From positions 1 to 64,000 of the forward strand of contig DASUCV010000023.1 in NCBI GenBank assembly GCA_036275915.1: a stretch of 64,000 nt of DNA, read 5' to 3'. Position numbers and translations under genes: made by a program. Of this stretch, positions 32,827 through 42,381 are shown piece by piece (the stretch's first letter is position 1; each line of letters opens with the position of its first letter). This stretch comes from Candidatus Polarisedimenticolaceae bacterium (GTDB taxonomy: Bacteria > Acidobacteriota > Polarisedimenticolia > Polarisedimenticolales > DASRJG01). Under the pieces are notes generated by a model. It was given only the letters and a program-made list of their open reading frames with translations, was not told the origin of the DNA and searched no databases.

Positions 32827-34868
32827 GGAGTGTCTCCTCGGAGCGCCGCATCGACGATCGTGTCGTCGGCGTGCTCGGGCATCGTGACCTTCAAGCGCGG
32901 ATCGTCCGCCATCGCGCGGCGGATCGTGGATTCGGCTCCGTCGTGGCGCGCCCACGCGCGGCGCGCGATCCCGTTGTTGACGTCCCACGGGACCATGCTC
33001 TCGATGCGGCGTTTCGCCTGCGGCGTTCCATCGAGCACCATTCCGAAGCCGCCGTTGACGACCTCGCCCCACCCGACGCCGCCGCCGTTGTGGAGTGAGA
33101 CCCACGTCGCGCCGCGGAACGCGTCGCCGATGACGTTGTGGACCGCCATGTCCGCCGTGAGATTCGATCCATCGCGGATGTCGGCGGTCTCGCGGTACGG
33201 CGAGTCGGTTCCCGAGACGTCGTGATGGTCGCGGCCGAGGACGACGGGTGCCTTCACGCGGCCCTTACCGACGGCATCGTTGAAGGCAACGGCGAGGCGC
33301 CGCCGTCCTTCAGCGTCGGCGTAGAGGATGCGCGCCTGGCTTCCGACGACGAGGCGATTCTCCGCGGCCTGCTTGATCCAGCGAAGGTTGTCGAGCGTTT
33401 GCTGGCGGATCTCCGGCGGTGCCTCGGCCGCCATCGCCGACAAGACTTCCGCGGCGATCGCGTCGGTCGTGGCGAGGTCGTTCTCGTTCCCGCTCGTGCA
33501 GATCCAGCGGAATGGGCCGAAGCCGTAGTCGAAGCACATCGGTCCCATGATGTCTTCCACGTAACTCGGGTAGACGAAGCTGCCGTCGGCCTTCGTGACC
33601 GCCGCGCCAGCGCGCGACGCCTCCAGGAGAAACGCGTTGCCGTAGTCCCAGAAGCGCATGCCGCGCTGGGCGAGCGCGTTCACCGCATCGACGTGGCGGA
33701 CGAGCGACGCCTTGACCGCGCGCTCGAACGCCGGAGCATCCGTACGCATCAGCTCCTGCGCGTCGTCGAAGCTCATCCCGGCCGGGTAGTAACCGCCGCC
33801 GAGAGGATTGTGGAGCGATGTCTGGTCCGAGCCGAGGTCGACCGCGACGTTCTCCTTGACGAGACGCTCCCAGAGATCGACGACGTTGCCAACGTAGGCG
33901 ATCGAGACGGCTTCCTTGGCACGTCTCGCCTTCTCGACGCGCTTGAGGAGCGTGTCGAGATCGCGCTCGACCTCCATGACCCAGCCCTGGTCGTGGCGGA
34001 TCTTCACGGCCTTCGGGTTCACCTCGGCGACGACGCCGACCGCACCGGCGATGACCGCCGCCTTCGCCTGCGCGCCGCTCATCCCGCCGAGGCCCGACGT
34101 CACGTACGTTCGACCCGCGAGGCCGGCCTCGCCGGTACCGAGGTACTTCCGCCCTGCGTTGAGGAGCGTGATCGTCGTGCCGTGGACGATCCCCTGCGGC
34201 CCGATGTACATGAAGCTTCCGGCGGTCATCTGCCCGTAGCTCGTCACGCCGAGCGCGTTCAAGCGCTCGTAGTCCTCCGGGCGCGAGTGGTTGGGGATCA
34301 CCATCCCGTTCGTGACGACGACGCGCGGCGCCTCCGGATGCGACGGGAAGAGGCCGAGCGGGTGGCCCGAGTAGAGGACGAGCGTCTGCTCGTCGGTCAT
34401 CTCCGACAGGTACTTCATCGCGAGGCGATACTGCGCCCAGTTCTGGAAGACGGCGCCGTTGCCACCGTAGGTGATGAGCTCGTACGGGTGCTGCGCGACC
34501 GCCGGGTCGAGGTTGTTCTGCACCATGAGCATGATCGCCGCCGCCTGACGGCTCTTCGCCGGATAAGCGTCGATCGGGCGCGCGTGCATCGCGTAGTGCG
34601 GCCGCCAGCGGCGCATCGTGATGCGGCCGTCTTCCCGAAGCTCGGCCGCGAGCTCGGGAGCCGCCGCGGCGTGGAGGCGGCGCGGCAGGTAGCGGAGCGC
34701 GTTCGCGAGCGCGAGGCGCTTCTCGGGGGCGGTGAGCACCTGTTTGCGACGCGGCGCGCGGTTGACCGCCGGGTCGTCGTGCGGCCGCTCGGGAAGATCG
34801 TCCGGAATTCCCAGGGCGACCTGCTCGGCGAAAGAGCGCGCGGTTCCCGTGCCCATTCCCTCGATCAT
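32823..34868 (-). CDS. hutU: Urocanate hydratase
   Basis: The 681-residue enzyme converts urocanate to imidazolone propionate in histidine degradation, using tightly bound NAD+. Matching stretches include ELITYGGNGAVFQNWAQY, YSGHPLGLFPSHPEAPRVV, TSGLGGMSGAQAKA, VDLGSDQTSLHNPLGGGYYP and the NAD-site region NGGGVGWGEVVNGGFG. It is longer than Pseudomonas HutU (about 560), as in the family branch with extended ends. The ATG at 34868 has GGAG 7 bases upstream. No hutH, hutI or formimidoyl enzyme is nearby; its companions are M16 peptidases and sodC, so the operon mixes functions. Confidence 0.93.
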   Translation of the reverse strand: MIEGMGTGTARSFAEQVALGIPDDLPERPHDDPAVNRAPRRKQVLTAPEKRLALANALRYLPRRLHAAAAPELAAELREDGRITMRRWRPHYAMHARPIDAYPAKSRQAAAIMLMVQNNLDPAVAQHPYELITYGGNGAVFQNWAQYRLAMKYLSEMTDEQTLVLYSGHPLGLFPSHPEAPRVVVTNGMVIPNHSRPEDYERLNALGVTSYGQMTAGSFMYIGPQGIVHGTTITLLNAGRKYLGTGEAGLAGRTYVTSGLGGMSGAQAKAAVIAGAVGVVAEVNPKAVKIRHDQGWVMEVERDLDTLLKRVEKARRAKEAVSIAYVGNVVDLWERLVKENVAVDLGSDQTSLHNPLGGGYYPAGMSFDDAQELMRTDAPAFERAVKASLVRHVDAVNALAQRGMRFWDYGNAFLLEASRAGAAVTKADGSFVYPSYVEDIMGPMCFDYGFGPFRWICTSGNENDLATTDAIAAEVLSAMAAEAPPEIRQQTLDNLRWIKQAAENRLVVGSQARILYADAEGRRRLAVAFNDAVGKGRVKAPVVLGRDHHDVSGTDSPYRETADIRDGSNLTADMAVHNVIGDAFRGATWVSLHNGGGVGWGEVVNGGFGMVLDGTPQAKRRIESMVPWDVNNGIARRAWARHDGAESTIRRAMADDPRLKVTMPEHADDTIVDAALRGDTP

Positions 34869-34872
34869 AGCG

Positions 34873-36123
34873 CTACTCCGGCACGGCACGGATCATCGTG
34901 AACTTGGCCGGGTCATAGTACGCGCGGATGAACGCGTTGACCTCGTCGAGCGGGAGCGCCGCGGCGCGATCGTCGATCGCGTCCAGGGCGCCGGGGGCGA
35001 GGCCCGCCCGCCGCTCGCTCAGGAAGCGCGACAGGATCTGCTCCGGCGCCTGCCGGTCGAAGGCGCGGTGGCCGAGGAGGTAGCCGGCGGCGTCGGCGCG
35101 CTCCGCCTCGGTGATCCCCTCCTTCGCGAATTTCTCCATCGCGGCACGGAGCTTCGCCTCGATCGCGGCGGAGTTCGCGACGCGCGTGTACGTGGCGGCG
35201 CCGTAGAGGCCGGTCTTCGGGCCGCCTTCGTCGACCGTGGCGACGCCGTAGGTGTCTCCGGCCTCGTGGCGAAGTGCGACCCACAGGCGCGCGTAGAAGT
35301 GGCCGGCCAGGACGTGGTCGGCGATGCGGAACGCGGCCCGTCGTACATCGTCCCAGGGGATCGAGTCCCTCGCGTCGAGGAAGTAGACCTGCGTGAGACG
35401 GCGCACCTTGACGTCGCTCGAGGCCGCCGGCGGCGCCTCGCGCAGTGGGAGATAACGCGGCGCGAGATCCTCCGGCGCCTCGTGAACGGGAGGTGGAAGA
35501 AGACCGGCGGCGAGGCGTAACGCCTCCTCGGCCGTGACGTCGCCGGCGACGCCGACGATCCGGCCGGGAAGGCGCAGGAGCGCATCGCGCGTCTGCGCGA
35601 GCGCGGCGGGATCGGTCTCGATCGCCTGCGGCTTCTCGTAGGGGATCAATCGTGGATCCCCCTCGGCGTAGAGAGCGCGGGCCGCCGCCTGGCGGACGCG
35701 GAAGCCGACGTCGGTCGTGCGCCCGCGCCAGAGGATCTCCTGCTCGCGTTTCGCGCGCACCAGCTCGTCCTTGTCGTAGGACGGGTTCGCGAGCACATCG
35801 CGGACGAGCGCGACCGCCTGGTCGAGGTTCGCCTTGAGGCAGGTCACCCGCAGCGTCGATGCGCGGGCGCCGACGTCGAGCGAGAGGGCGACCGCGAGCG
35901 CGTCGGCCCTCCTCCCGAGCGCGCGCTGCGGGTCGCGGTCCATGAGCTCGAACGCCTCGACCGCGTGGTGCTTCGCCGCCCACGGCGAGAAGCGTCCCGC
36001 CGGCAGCTCGACGACGATCGTGACGACCGGCTCGCGATGGTCCTCGACGAGGACCCCCTCGGTGCCGTCACCGAGCGTGAACGGCGCGAGCGCCGCCGCT
36101 AGGAGAAGAGCGGGTAGAGCCAT
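34873..36123 (-). CDS. M16 family peptidase-like protein, non-catalytic partner
   Basis: The 416-residue protein has a signal peptide (MALPALLLAAALAPF) and the two-lobe M16 fold, with AVEAFELMDRD where the zinc motif would lie and LWVALRHEAGDTYGVATV in the C-terminal lobe. The HxxEH zinc site of active M16 enzymes is absent. It overlaps by 25 bases with the gene for an M16 protein that has the motif. M16 enzymes commonly work as an active/inactive pair, so the two probably form a periplasmic heterodimer. A longer upstream reading frame was rejected as antisense low complexity. Confidence 0.82.
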   Translation of the reverse strand: MALPALLLAAALAPFTLGDGTEGVLVEDHREPVVTIVVELPAGRFSPWAAKHHAVEAFELMDRDPQRALGRRADALAVALSLDVGARASTLRVTCLKANLDQAVALVRDVLANPSYDKDELVRAKREQEILWRGRTTDVGFRVRQAAARALYAEGDPRLIPYEKPQAIETDPAALAQTRDALLRLPGRIVGVAGDVTAEEALRLAAGLLPPPVHEAPEDLAPRYLPLREAPPAASSDVKVRRLTQVYFLDARDSIPWDDVRRAAFRIADHVLAGHFYARLWVALRHEAGDTYGVATVDEGGPKTGLYGAATYTRVANSAAIEAKLRAAMEKFAKEGITEAERADAAGYLLGHRAFDRQAPEQILSRFLSERRAGLAPGALDAIDDRAAALPLDEVNAFIRAYYDPAKFTMIRAVPE

Positions 36124-37442
36124 CCGAACATCCTCACGAGAACGGGAACGTGCTCGGGCTTCACGTAGACGCGGATCTTGGGAGCGCTCTCGACGTACCG
36201 CCGCCATGCAGCGGCGACGTCCTCGCGCGAGACCGCTTCGAGACGGGCGCTGCGATCGAAGGCGCGCGCGGTCGATCCCTCCCACCAGAGCGCCTGCCCG
36301 GCTTCCTGCGCGACGTTCTCGGCACGGTAACCGTCGCGGGCGCGCGCGAGGAGGAGCTTCGCCTTCGCCGCTCGGAGCGTCCCCTCGTCGAGCCACGCGA
36401 GCTTGCCGAGCTTCGCGACGGCGTCGTCGAGGAGCCGCTCTGCGGTCTTCTTCCGCCGGTACGGCAGGCTCGCGGAGAAGAAGACGAGGCCTCCGCCGCG
36501 CCGGAGCGCGAGGCTCTGGATCCCCGCCTCGAGCGCCTTCTTGCGCTGCGAGACGATCTCGTCACGGACGGGATCGACGGCGAGGCCGGTCAGCATCGCG
36601 ACGAGGACCTCGACCGCGGGCGCGTCGGGAGCGTCGGCCGCGGGGAGCGGGACGCCGACGAGCGCGACCTCGACCGGGGGGATGTCCTCCTTGAGGTCGA
36701 GCGCGCTCGGGAACTTGTGATGGAGCAGCTCGGGGATTTCGTCGGGGGCGGCACCTCCGGCCGGCAGCGGACCGAACGCCGCGCGGATCGTCTCGAGCGC
36801 CGCGGCGGCGTCGACAGGGCCGGCGACGACGACCTGCGCGTGGTTCGGGTGGTAATAGCGATCGTAGAAGGCGCGGCAGGTGTCGACGGTCGCGGCCTGC
36901 ACGTCTTCTTTCGATCCGGAGGGATCGTAGGCGTAGGGGTGATCGCCGAGGAGCGCTTCCTGCGCCTTGACGAGCAGGCGCGCCACGGGATCGTTCTCGG
37001 TGCGCAGGCGCAGCTCCTCGACGACGATCCGCTTCTCGTTGTCGAGGTTCGCCTGCGAGAGGACGAGCCCGCGCATCCGGTCGGCCTCGCGCTTCAACAC
37101 CTCGGCAAAGGCGGCGGGCGGCACCTCGGCGACGTAGACCGTTTCGTCCGGAGTCGTGTACGCGTTCTCGTCGCCGCCGACCGACGCGACGAAGCGCGAG
37201 TAGTCGCCGCGCGCGTAGGTCGCGGTCGCGCCGAACATGAGGTGCTCGAAGAGGTGCGCGAGACCGCGCTCCGCCTTCCCCTCGTTCGCCGCGCCGACGT
37301 GGTACCAGACCTGCGTCGCGACGAGTGGCATAGTCGGATCGGGAACGATCGTGACGACGAGGCCGTTTTCGAGGGTCGTCTCGACCGGATGGAGCCTCGG
37401 GGCCGCCGCGGCGGCCGCCGCGAGGAGAAGGGCTCCGATCAT
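36099..37442 (-). CDS. M16 family zinc metallopeptidase, catalytic partner
   Basis: This 447-residue protein starts with a signal peptide ([15 protein letters not shown]) and ENGLVVTIVPDPTMPL. The inverted zinc motif HLFEH is at about 62-66, and the distal glutamate region EKRIVVEELRLR follows about 75 residues later. YDPSGSKEDV and FYDRYYHPNHAQVVVAG are typical of the pitrilysin/PqqF group. It probably degrades peptides in the periplasm together with the inactive partner encoded downstream. ATG at 37442 overlaps the stop of the TIGR01777 gene (ATGA). Substrate unknown. Confidence 0.88.
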   Translation of the reverse strand: MIGALLLAAAAAAAPRLHPVETTLENGLVVTIVPDPTMPLVATQVWYHVGAANEGKAERGLAHLFEHLMFGATATYARGDYSRFVASVGGDENAYTTPDETVYVAEVPPAAFAEVLKREADRMRGLVLSQANLDNEKRIVVEELRLRTENDPVARLLVKAQEALLGDHPYAYDPSGSKEDVQAATVDTCRAFYDRYYHPNHAQVVVAGPVDAAAALETIRAAFGPLPAGGAAPDEIPELLHHKFPSALDLKEDIPPVEVALVGVPLPAADAPDAPAVEVLVAMLTGLAVDPVRDEIVSQRKKALEAGIQSLALRRGGGLVFFSASLPYRRKKTAERLLDDAVAKLGKLAWLDEGTLRAAKAKLLLARARDGYRAENVAQEAGQALWWEGSTARAFDRSARLEAVSREDVAAAWRRYVESAPKIRVYVKPEHVPVLVRMFGWLYPLFS

Positions 37443-38344
37443 CGCAGCCCCGCGAGGGCCGCGTCGAGGCGCGGCGCGTTCCAGACGAAGCCGCTGCGCA
37501 GGAGCACGGCGGGCCTCACGAATGCGCCGCCGAGAAGCGTCTCCTCTCCCATCGCGCCGAAGAGGATACGCACGGCGGCGGCCGGGAGCGGCAGGCGCGC
37601 GGGGCGATGAAGGGCACGGCCGAGCGCCTCGGCGAAGACACGCTGCGGCACGGGCTCCGGCGCCACGAGGTTGACCGGGCCCGCAATCGCCGCATCGCCG
37701 ACGACGTGATCGATCGCGCGCACGATGTCGTCGAGCTCGATCCACGAGAAGCCCTGGCGACCGCTTCCGATCGGGCCGCCGAGGCCGAGCCGGAACGCGG
37801 GGAGCATCTTGGCGAGCGCGCCGCCCTCTTCCGCCAGGATGATGCCGAAGCGCGTGACGGCGGTACGGATCCCGGCAGCCGGCGCCGGCGCCGTCTCCGC
37901 CTCCCACGCGCGCACGACCTCCGCGAGAAACCCCGCACCCGGCGGCGAGGACTCGTCCACCGGTGCCGCGCTGTCGCCGTAGTAACCGATCGCCGACGCC
38001 GAGACGAAGACCGCCGGCTTCGATGTCAGCGAAGCCAGCGTCCGCACCAGGAGGCGCGTCCCCTCGACGCGCGAATTCAGGATCGCCGCGCGCCGCCGCG
38101 CGGTCCAGCGTTTCGCGATCGACGCACCGGCGAGATGGACGACCGCATCGAGCCGCTCGAGCTTCGCGCCGTCGATCCGGCCCGCATCCGGATCCCACGC
38201 GACCTCGTTCGCCCCGGCGGCGGGACGGCGCACGAGCCGGACCACGGCATCGCCGCGAGCGGCGAAGAACGAGGCCAAAGCGGACCCGACCAGTCCGGAG
38301 GCCCCTGTGAGCGCCACACGCAAGTTCCTCATCCTCCTCGACAT
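37439..38344 (-). CDS. TIGR01777 family NAD-dependent epimerase/dehydratase-like protein
   Basis: The 301-residue SDR shows the Rossmann motif [12 protein letters not shown], then [24 protein letters not shown] with the SDR tyrosine, [18 protein letters not shown] and a C-terminal DUF1731-type segment with [13 protein letters not shown]. Members resemble cell-division inhibitor SulA-like and nucleoside-sugar epimerases, but their reaction is not established. The start could be 38344 or the ATG four codons later, where AGGAGG abuts the codon. It is the first gene of the operon ending in sodC, divergent from pntA. Confidence 0.82.
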   Translation of the reverse strand: MSRRMRNLRVALTGASGLVGSALASFFAARGDAVVRLVRRPAAGANEVAWDPDAGRIDGAKLERLDAVVHLAGASIAKRWTARRRAAILNSRVEGTRLLVRTLASLTSKPAVFVSASAIGYYGDSAAPVDESSPPGAGFLAEVVRAWEAETAPAPAAGIRTAVTRFGIILAEEGGALAKMLPAFRLGLGGPIGSGRQGFSWIELDDIVRAIDHVVGDAAIAGPVNLVAPEPVPQRVFAEALGRALHRPARLPLPAAAVRILFGAMGEETLLGGAFVRPAVLLRSGFVWNAPRLDAALAGLR

Positions 38345-38436
38345 ATCGTAACCGCGCTGCCCCGGGACGCGCGTGGCCGCGACCGCGGTGCATCGTCTAC
38401 CATGCGCGGCCGATACGATCGCAGGGAGGCCCGCTC

Positions 38437-40041
38437 GTGCCCGATGCCGTCGAGACCGCGGCGAAGCCCGCTCCGACATCCACCGCCCCGACACCGCGCC
38501 TCAAGATCGGCGTCCCGAAGGAGCGCCATCCGGGCGAGCGCCGCGTCGCCTGCGTGCCGCGCGCCGCCGTGCGGCTCATCAAGCTCGGCTTCGACGTCCT
38601 CGTCGAGACCGGCGCGGGGGTCGAGTCCGCGTTCACCGACCAGGCCTACGAAGAAGTCGGCGCGACCGTCGTTCCCGACGCGTCGACGGTGTGGGCGAAG
38701 GCCGATCTCATCCTCAAGGTCCGCGCGCCCGAGCCGGACGAAATCGAGCGCCTGCGTGAAGGCGTCGGTCTCATCTCGTTCATCTGGCCGGCGCAGAACA
38801 AGGACCTCGTCGCGCAGCTCGCGCGCCGCAAGGCGACCGTCCTCGCGATGGACGCCGTGCCGCGCATCAGCCGCGCGCAGAAGCTCGACGCGCTCTCCGC
38901 GATGGCGAACGTCGCCGGGTACCGCGCGGTCATCGAGGCGTCTTCGTACTACGGCCGCTTCCTCGGCGGGCAGATCACGGCAGCCGGGCGGATCCGCCCC
39001 GCGACCGTTCTCATCGTCGGCGCAGGCGTCGCCGGGCTCGCGGCGGTCGGCACGGCGAAGTCGCTCGGCGCGATCGTCAAGGCGTTCGACACGCGCGAGG
39101 CGGTGAGAGAGCAGGTCGAGAGCCTCGGCGCCCAGTTCATCACCTTCCAGATGTCGGAGAAGGGCGAGGGCGAAGGCGGCTACGCGAAGCAGATGAGCGA
39201 CGCCTTCCTCGCCGCCGAGCAGGAGTTCCTCGCCGGTCACGCGAAGGACGCCGACATCGTGATCACGACCGCGCTCATCCCCGGAAAGCCGGCGCCTCAG
39301 CTCATCACCTCGGGCGCCGTCGTCGCGATGAAGACCGGATCGGTCATCGTGGACCTCGCCGCCGAGCAGGGCGGTAACTGCGCCCTCACGGAACGCGACC
39401 GCGTCGTCGAGCGCTACGGCGTCACGATCATCGGCGCGACCGACCTCGCGAGCCGCCTCTCGCGCCAGGCGAGCGAGCTCTACGCCAACAACATCGTCAA
39501 CCTGCTCGAGGACATGACCCACGAGGGGCGCTTCGAGATCGACCTCCACGATGAGGTCCAGCGCGGGATGATCGTCCTCAAGAGCGGCGAGCTGCTCTGG
39601 CCCCCGCCGAAGCAGGAGGTCCGCGCCGCAGCACCGCAGCCGAAGGCCGCCACGCCCGCCGCGACCGCGCACGCCCCGGCGGCGGCGAAGCCCAGCTCGC
39701 CGTGGGCGGGCCGCATCCTCGCCCTCGTCGCGGCGGTCCTGCTCGCGCTTCTCGGCCTCTACGCACCGGGCGATCTCATCCCCCACCTCACCGTCTTCCT
39801 CCTCGCGTGCGTCGTCGGATGGCACGTCGTCTGGAATGTGACGCCCGCGCTCCACACGCCGCTCATGTCGGTCACGAACGCGATCAGCGGGATCATCGTC
39901 ATCGGCGGCATGCTGCTGACGGCGGGCCCCACGGTCGGGACCGGCAGCCTGCTCGCCGCGGTCGCGGTCCTCGTCGCCTCCATCAACATCGCGGGCGGGT
40001 TCCTCGTCACCTCGCGCATGCTCAAGATGTTCCGGAGGTAG
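38437..40041 (+). CDS. pntA: NAD(P) transhydrogenase subunit alpha
   Basis: The 534-residue subunit couples proton movement to hydride transfer from NADH to NADP+. Residues about 20-390 form the NAD-binding dI domain ([58 protein letters not shown]). An Ala/Pro-rich linker leads to four hydrophobic helices (about 425-530), the dII part, giving the fused PntA layout of E. coli. GTG at 38437 follows GGGAGG by 9 bases. pntB starts 3 bases after the stop. Confidence 0.95.
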   Translation: MPDAVETAAKPAPTSTAPTPRLKIGVPKERHPGERRVACVPRAAVRLIKLGFDVLVETGAGVESAFTDQAYEEVGATVVPDASTVWAKADLILKVRAPEPDEIERLREGVGLISFIWPAQNKDLVAQLARRKATVLAMDAVPRISRAQKLDALSAMANVAGYRAVIEASSYYGRFLGGQITAAGRIRPATVLIVGAGVAGLAAVGTAKSLGAIVKAFDTREAVREQVESLGAQFITFQMSEKGEGEGGYAKQMSDAFLAAEQEFLAGHAKDADIVITTALIPGKPAPQLITSGAVVAMKTGSVIVDLAAEQGGNCALTERDRVVERYGVTIIGATDLASRLSRQASELYANNIVNLLEDMTHEGRFEIDLHDEVQRGMIVLKSGELLWPPPKQEVRAAAPQPKAATPAATAHAPAAAKPSSPWAGRILALVAAVLLALLGLYAPGDLIPHLTVFLLACVVGWHVVWNVTPALHTPLMSVTNAISGIIVIGGMLLTAGPTVGTGSLLAAVAVLVASINIAGGFLVTSRMLKMFRR

Positions 40042-40044
40042 ACG

Positions 40045-41481
40045 ATGACCGCCACGCTTCCGAACGTCGCCTACATCGTCGCCAGCTTCCTCTTCATCCT
40101 CAGCTTGAAGGGGCTCAGCCAGCCGGAGAGCAGCCGGCGCGGCAACATGCTCGGCAGCATCGGGATGCTGCTCGCGGTCGTCGTCACGCTCATGGCGCTC
40201 TACATCCCGGGAAGCGGCGCGCCTGCGCTCCCCTCACCGAGCACGGCTGCGCTCCTCGCCGCCGCGATCGGCGTGGGCTGCGTCATCGGCGCCGTCCTCG
40301 CGGCGCGCGTCGCGATGACGCAGATGCCCGAGCTCGTCGCGATCCTCCACAGCTTCGTCGGCCTCGCCGCCGTCCTCGTCGGCATCGTCACGAAGATGCG
40401 CGCCGGCGGCGAAGCCGCCGTCGCGACCGCGCACGAGCTCGAGATCGCGATCGGCGTCCTCGTCGGCGCGGTGACGTTCTCGGGCTCCATCGTCGCCTTC
40501 CTCAAGCTCAGAGGCAGCATCGGCGGGAAGCCGCTCCTCCTCCCCGGCCGGCATCTCCTCAACCTGGCGCTCGTGACCGGCTGCGTCCTCCTGACGGCGA
40601 TGATGCTCACGACGCACGATCCGTCGAAGGCGATGATGCCGCTCCTCGGCATCACCGCGCTCGCGCTCCTCCTCGGCATCCACCTCGTGGCGGCGATCGG
40701 CGGCGGCGACATGCCCGTCGTCGTGTCGATGCTCAACAGCTACTCCGGGTGGGCCGCGGCCGCCGCCGGTTTCATGCTCTCGAACGACCTCCTGATCATC
40801 ACCGGTGCGCTCGTCGGCGCCTCGGGCGCGATCCTCAGCTACATCATGTGCGTCGCGATGAACCGTTCGATCTGGAACGTCATCTTCGGCGGCTTCGGCG
40901 CCGAGGTTCATGCGCCTGCAGCGGCCGTCGCCGCCGGAACCGGCGGCACCGCTCATGAGACCAACGTACCGGACGTCGCCGAGCTGCTGACCAGCTCCAA
41001 GTCGGTCGTCATCGTTCCCGGATACGGCATGGCAGTGGCCCAGGCGCAGCACGCGGTCCGCCAGATCTCGGACGCGCTCGCCGAGAAGGGCGTCACCGTC
41101 CGCTACGCGATCCACCCGGTGGCAGGCCGCCTCCCGGGACACATGAACGTCCTCCTCGCCGAAGCCGGTGTCTCGTACGACATCGTCAAGGAGATGGACG
41201 AGATCAACGAGGACCTTCCCGAGACCGACGTCGTGCTCGTCATCGGCGCCAACGACATCGTGAACCCCGCGGCCTTGGACGATCCCGGCAGCCCGATCTA
41301 CGGCATGCCGGTCCTCCAGGTCTGGAAGGCCGGCCGCGTCGTCATGCTCAAGCGCAGCCTCGCCGCCGGCTACGCCGGTATCGACAACCCCCTCTGCTAC
41401 CGCGACAACACGCTCATGCTCTTCGGCGACGCCAAGCAGAGCGTGACGAAGCTCCTCGCCGCGGTGCAAGGCCAGAGTTGA
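40045..41481 (+). CDS. pntB: NAD(P) transhydrogenase subunit beta
   Basis: This 478-residue subunit has about nine transmembrane helices (1-270), including the dII proton channel, followed by the NADP-binding dIII domain. dIII shows VVIVPGYGMAVAQAQHAVRQ, YAIHPVAGRLPGHMNVLLAEA, LVIGANDIVNPAA and RSLAAGYAGIDNPLCY. It completes the proton-translocating transhydrogenase with PntA, a major NADPH source. ATG at 40045 follows GGAGG by 7 bases. The stop overlaps the TTG start of the GNAT gene. Confidence 0.96.
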   Translation: MTATLPNVAYIVASFLFILSLKGLSQPESSRRGNMLGSIGMLLAVVVTLMALYIPGSGAPALPSPSTAALLAAAIGVGCVIGAVLAARVAMTQMPELVAILHSFVGLAAVLVGIVTKMRAGGEAAVATAHELEIAIGVLVGAVTFSGSIVAFLKLRGSIGGKPLLLPGRHLLNLALVTGCVLLTAMMLTTHDPSKAMMPLLGITALALLLGIHLVAAIGGGDMPVVVSMLNSYSGWAAAAAGFMLSNDLLIITGALVGASGAILSYIMCVAMNRSIWNVIFGGFGAEVHAPAAAVAAGTGGTAHETNVPDVAELLTSSKSVVIVPGYGMAVAQAQHAVRQISDALAEKGVTVRYAIHPVAGRLPGHMNVLLAEAGVSYDIVKEMDEINEDLPETDVVLVIGANDIVNPAALDDPGSPIYGMPVLQVWKAGRVVMLKRSLAAGYAGIDNPLCYRDNTLMLFGDAKQSVTKLLAAVQGQS

Positions 41482-41954
41482 GCCTCACGATCGTTGCGGC
41501 CGCTCCGCGCGACGTCCCGCTGATCCTCGCCTTCATCAAGGAGCTGGCCGAGTACGAGAAGCTCGCCCACGTCGTCGTCGCGACGGAGGACGACCTTGCC
41601 AAGACGCTCTTCGGCGACCACCCCGGCGCCGAGGTCGTGCTCGCGCACTGGAACGGCGAGCCCGCCGGCTTCGCGCTCTTCTTCCCCAACTACTCGACCT
41701 TCCTCGGCAAGCAGGGCCTCTACCTCGAGGACCTCTTCGTGCGCCCCTCCTACCGCGGCCACGGCATCGGCCGCGCGCTCCTCCGCACGCTGGCCCGCAT
41801 CGCGCACCAGCGCGGCTACGGCCGCCTCGAATGGGCCGTCCTCGACTGGAACGAGCCCGCGATCGGCTTCTACAAGAAGCTGGGAGCGGAGCCGATGAGC
41901 GAGTGGACGGTGTTCCGGTTGGCGGGTGAGGCGCTCGAGGAGTTGGCGGAGTAG
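41478..41954 (+). CDS. GNAT family N-acetyltransferase (diamine acetyltransferase-like)
   Basis: The 158-residue protein shows acetyl-CoA-binding RPSYRGHGIGRALLRTLARIA and the acceptor region LEWAVLDWNEPAIGFYKKLGAEPM. LIKELAEYEKL-like and LFFPNYSTFLGKQGLYLEDLFV features are typical of the spermidine/thialysine N-acetyltransferase branch. The TTG start overlaps the pntB stop (TTGA), so translation is coupled. Amine substrate (polyamine, thialysine or other) is not determined by sequence. Confidence 0.85.
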   Translation: MSLTIVAAAPRDVPLILAFIKELAEYEKLAHVVVATEDDLAKTLFGDHPGAEVVLAHWNGEPAGFALFFPNYSTFLGKQGLYLEDLFVRPSYRGHGIGRALLRTLARIAHQRGYGRLEWAVLDWNEPAIGFYKKLGAEPMSEWTVFRLAGEALEELAE

Positions 41955-41958
41955 CGCA

Positions 41959-42381
41959 TCACGGCCACGCTTTCTTGAGGAGCTCCTCGAGCGGTTCCGT
42001 CACGACGAAGCGCTTCCCCTCGACGTAGGTGGTCTTCCACCGCCGGTACTGGGACTCCAAGTAGATGGGCGCGTTCGGCAGCTGTCTCGTGACGCGATCG
42101 ACGCTCATCCGCAGCGCGCTCCGCGAGACAGGGATGAAGCTGAGCGTCGAGGGGCTTTCCTCTTGGCCATGCAGGTTCTCAATATCCACGAAGATGACCT
42201 CGCCGAGCACCGGTTCGGGGTCGATCTTGACCACCACGAGCTCTGCGCCGCGGTACTTAGGGTCAGCCCTCAGAGCCCAACACTGTCCCACTTTGAACTC
42301 CGGGAGCGGTGAAGCAGGAAGCTTCGGAATGAGCGCGACGAGCATGGCCACGATGGCGACGTATCTGGTTGCGGCGATCAC
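41959..42381 (-). CDS. Hypothetical protein with N-terminal signal or membrane segment
   Basis: This 140-residue protein is not recognised. A hydrophobic N-terminus (VIAATRYVAIVAMLVALIP) suggests export or membrane anchoring. The rest is a mixed beta-rich domain with KVGQCWALRADPKYRGAELVVVKID and FVDIENLHG, and an RRWKTTYVEGKRF end. I start at GTG 42381, whose bases overlap the amidohydrolase TGA (GTGA). A longer ATG at 42414 would overlap that gene by 37 bases. Codon use is less biased than in neighbours. Confidence 0.6.
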   Translation of the reverse strand: MIAATRYVAIVAMLVALIPKLPASPLPEFKVGQCWALRADPKYRGAELVVVKIDPEPVLGEVIFVDIENLHGQEESPSTLSFIPVSRSALRMSVDRVTRQLPNAPIYLESQYRRWKTTYVEGKRFVVTEPLEELLKKAWP

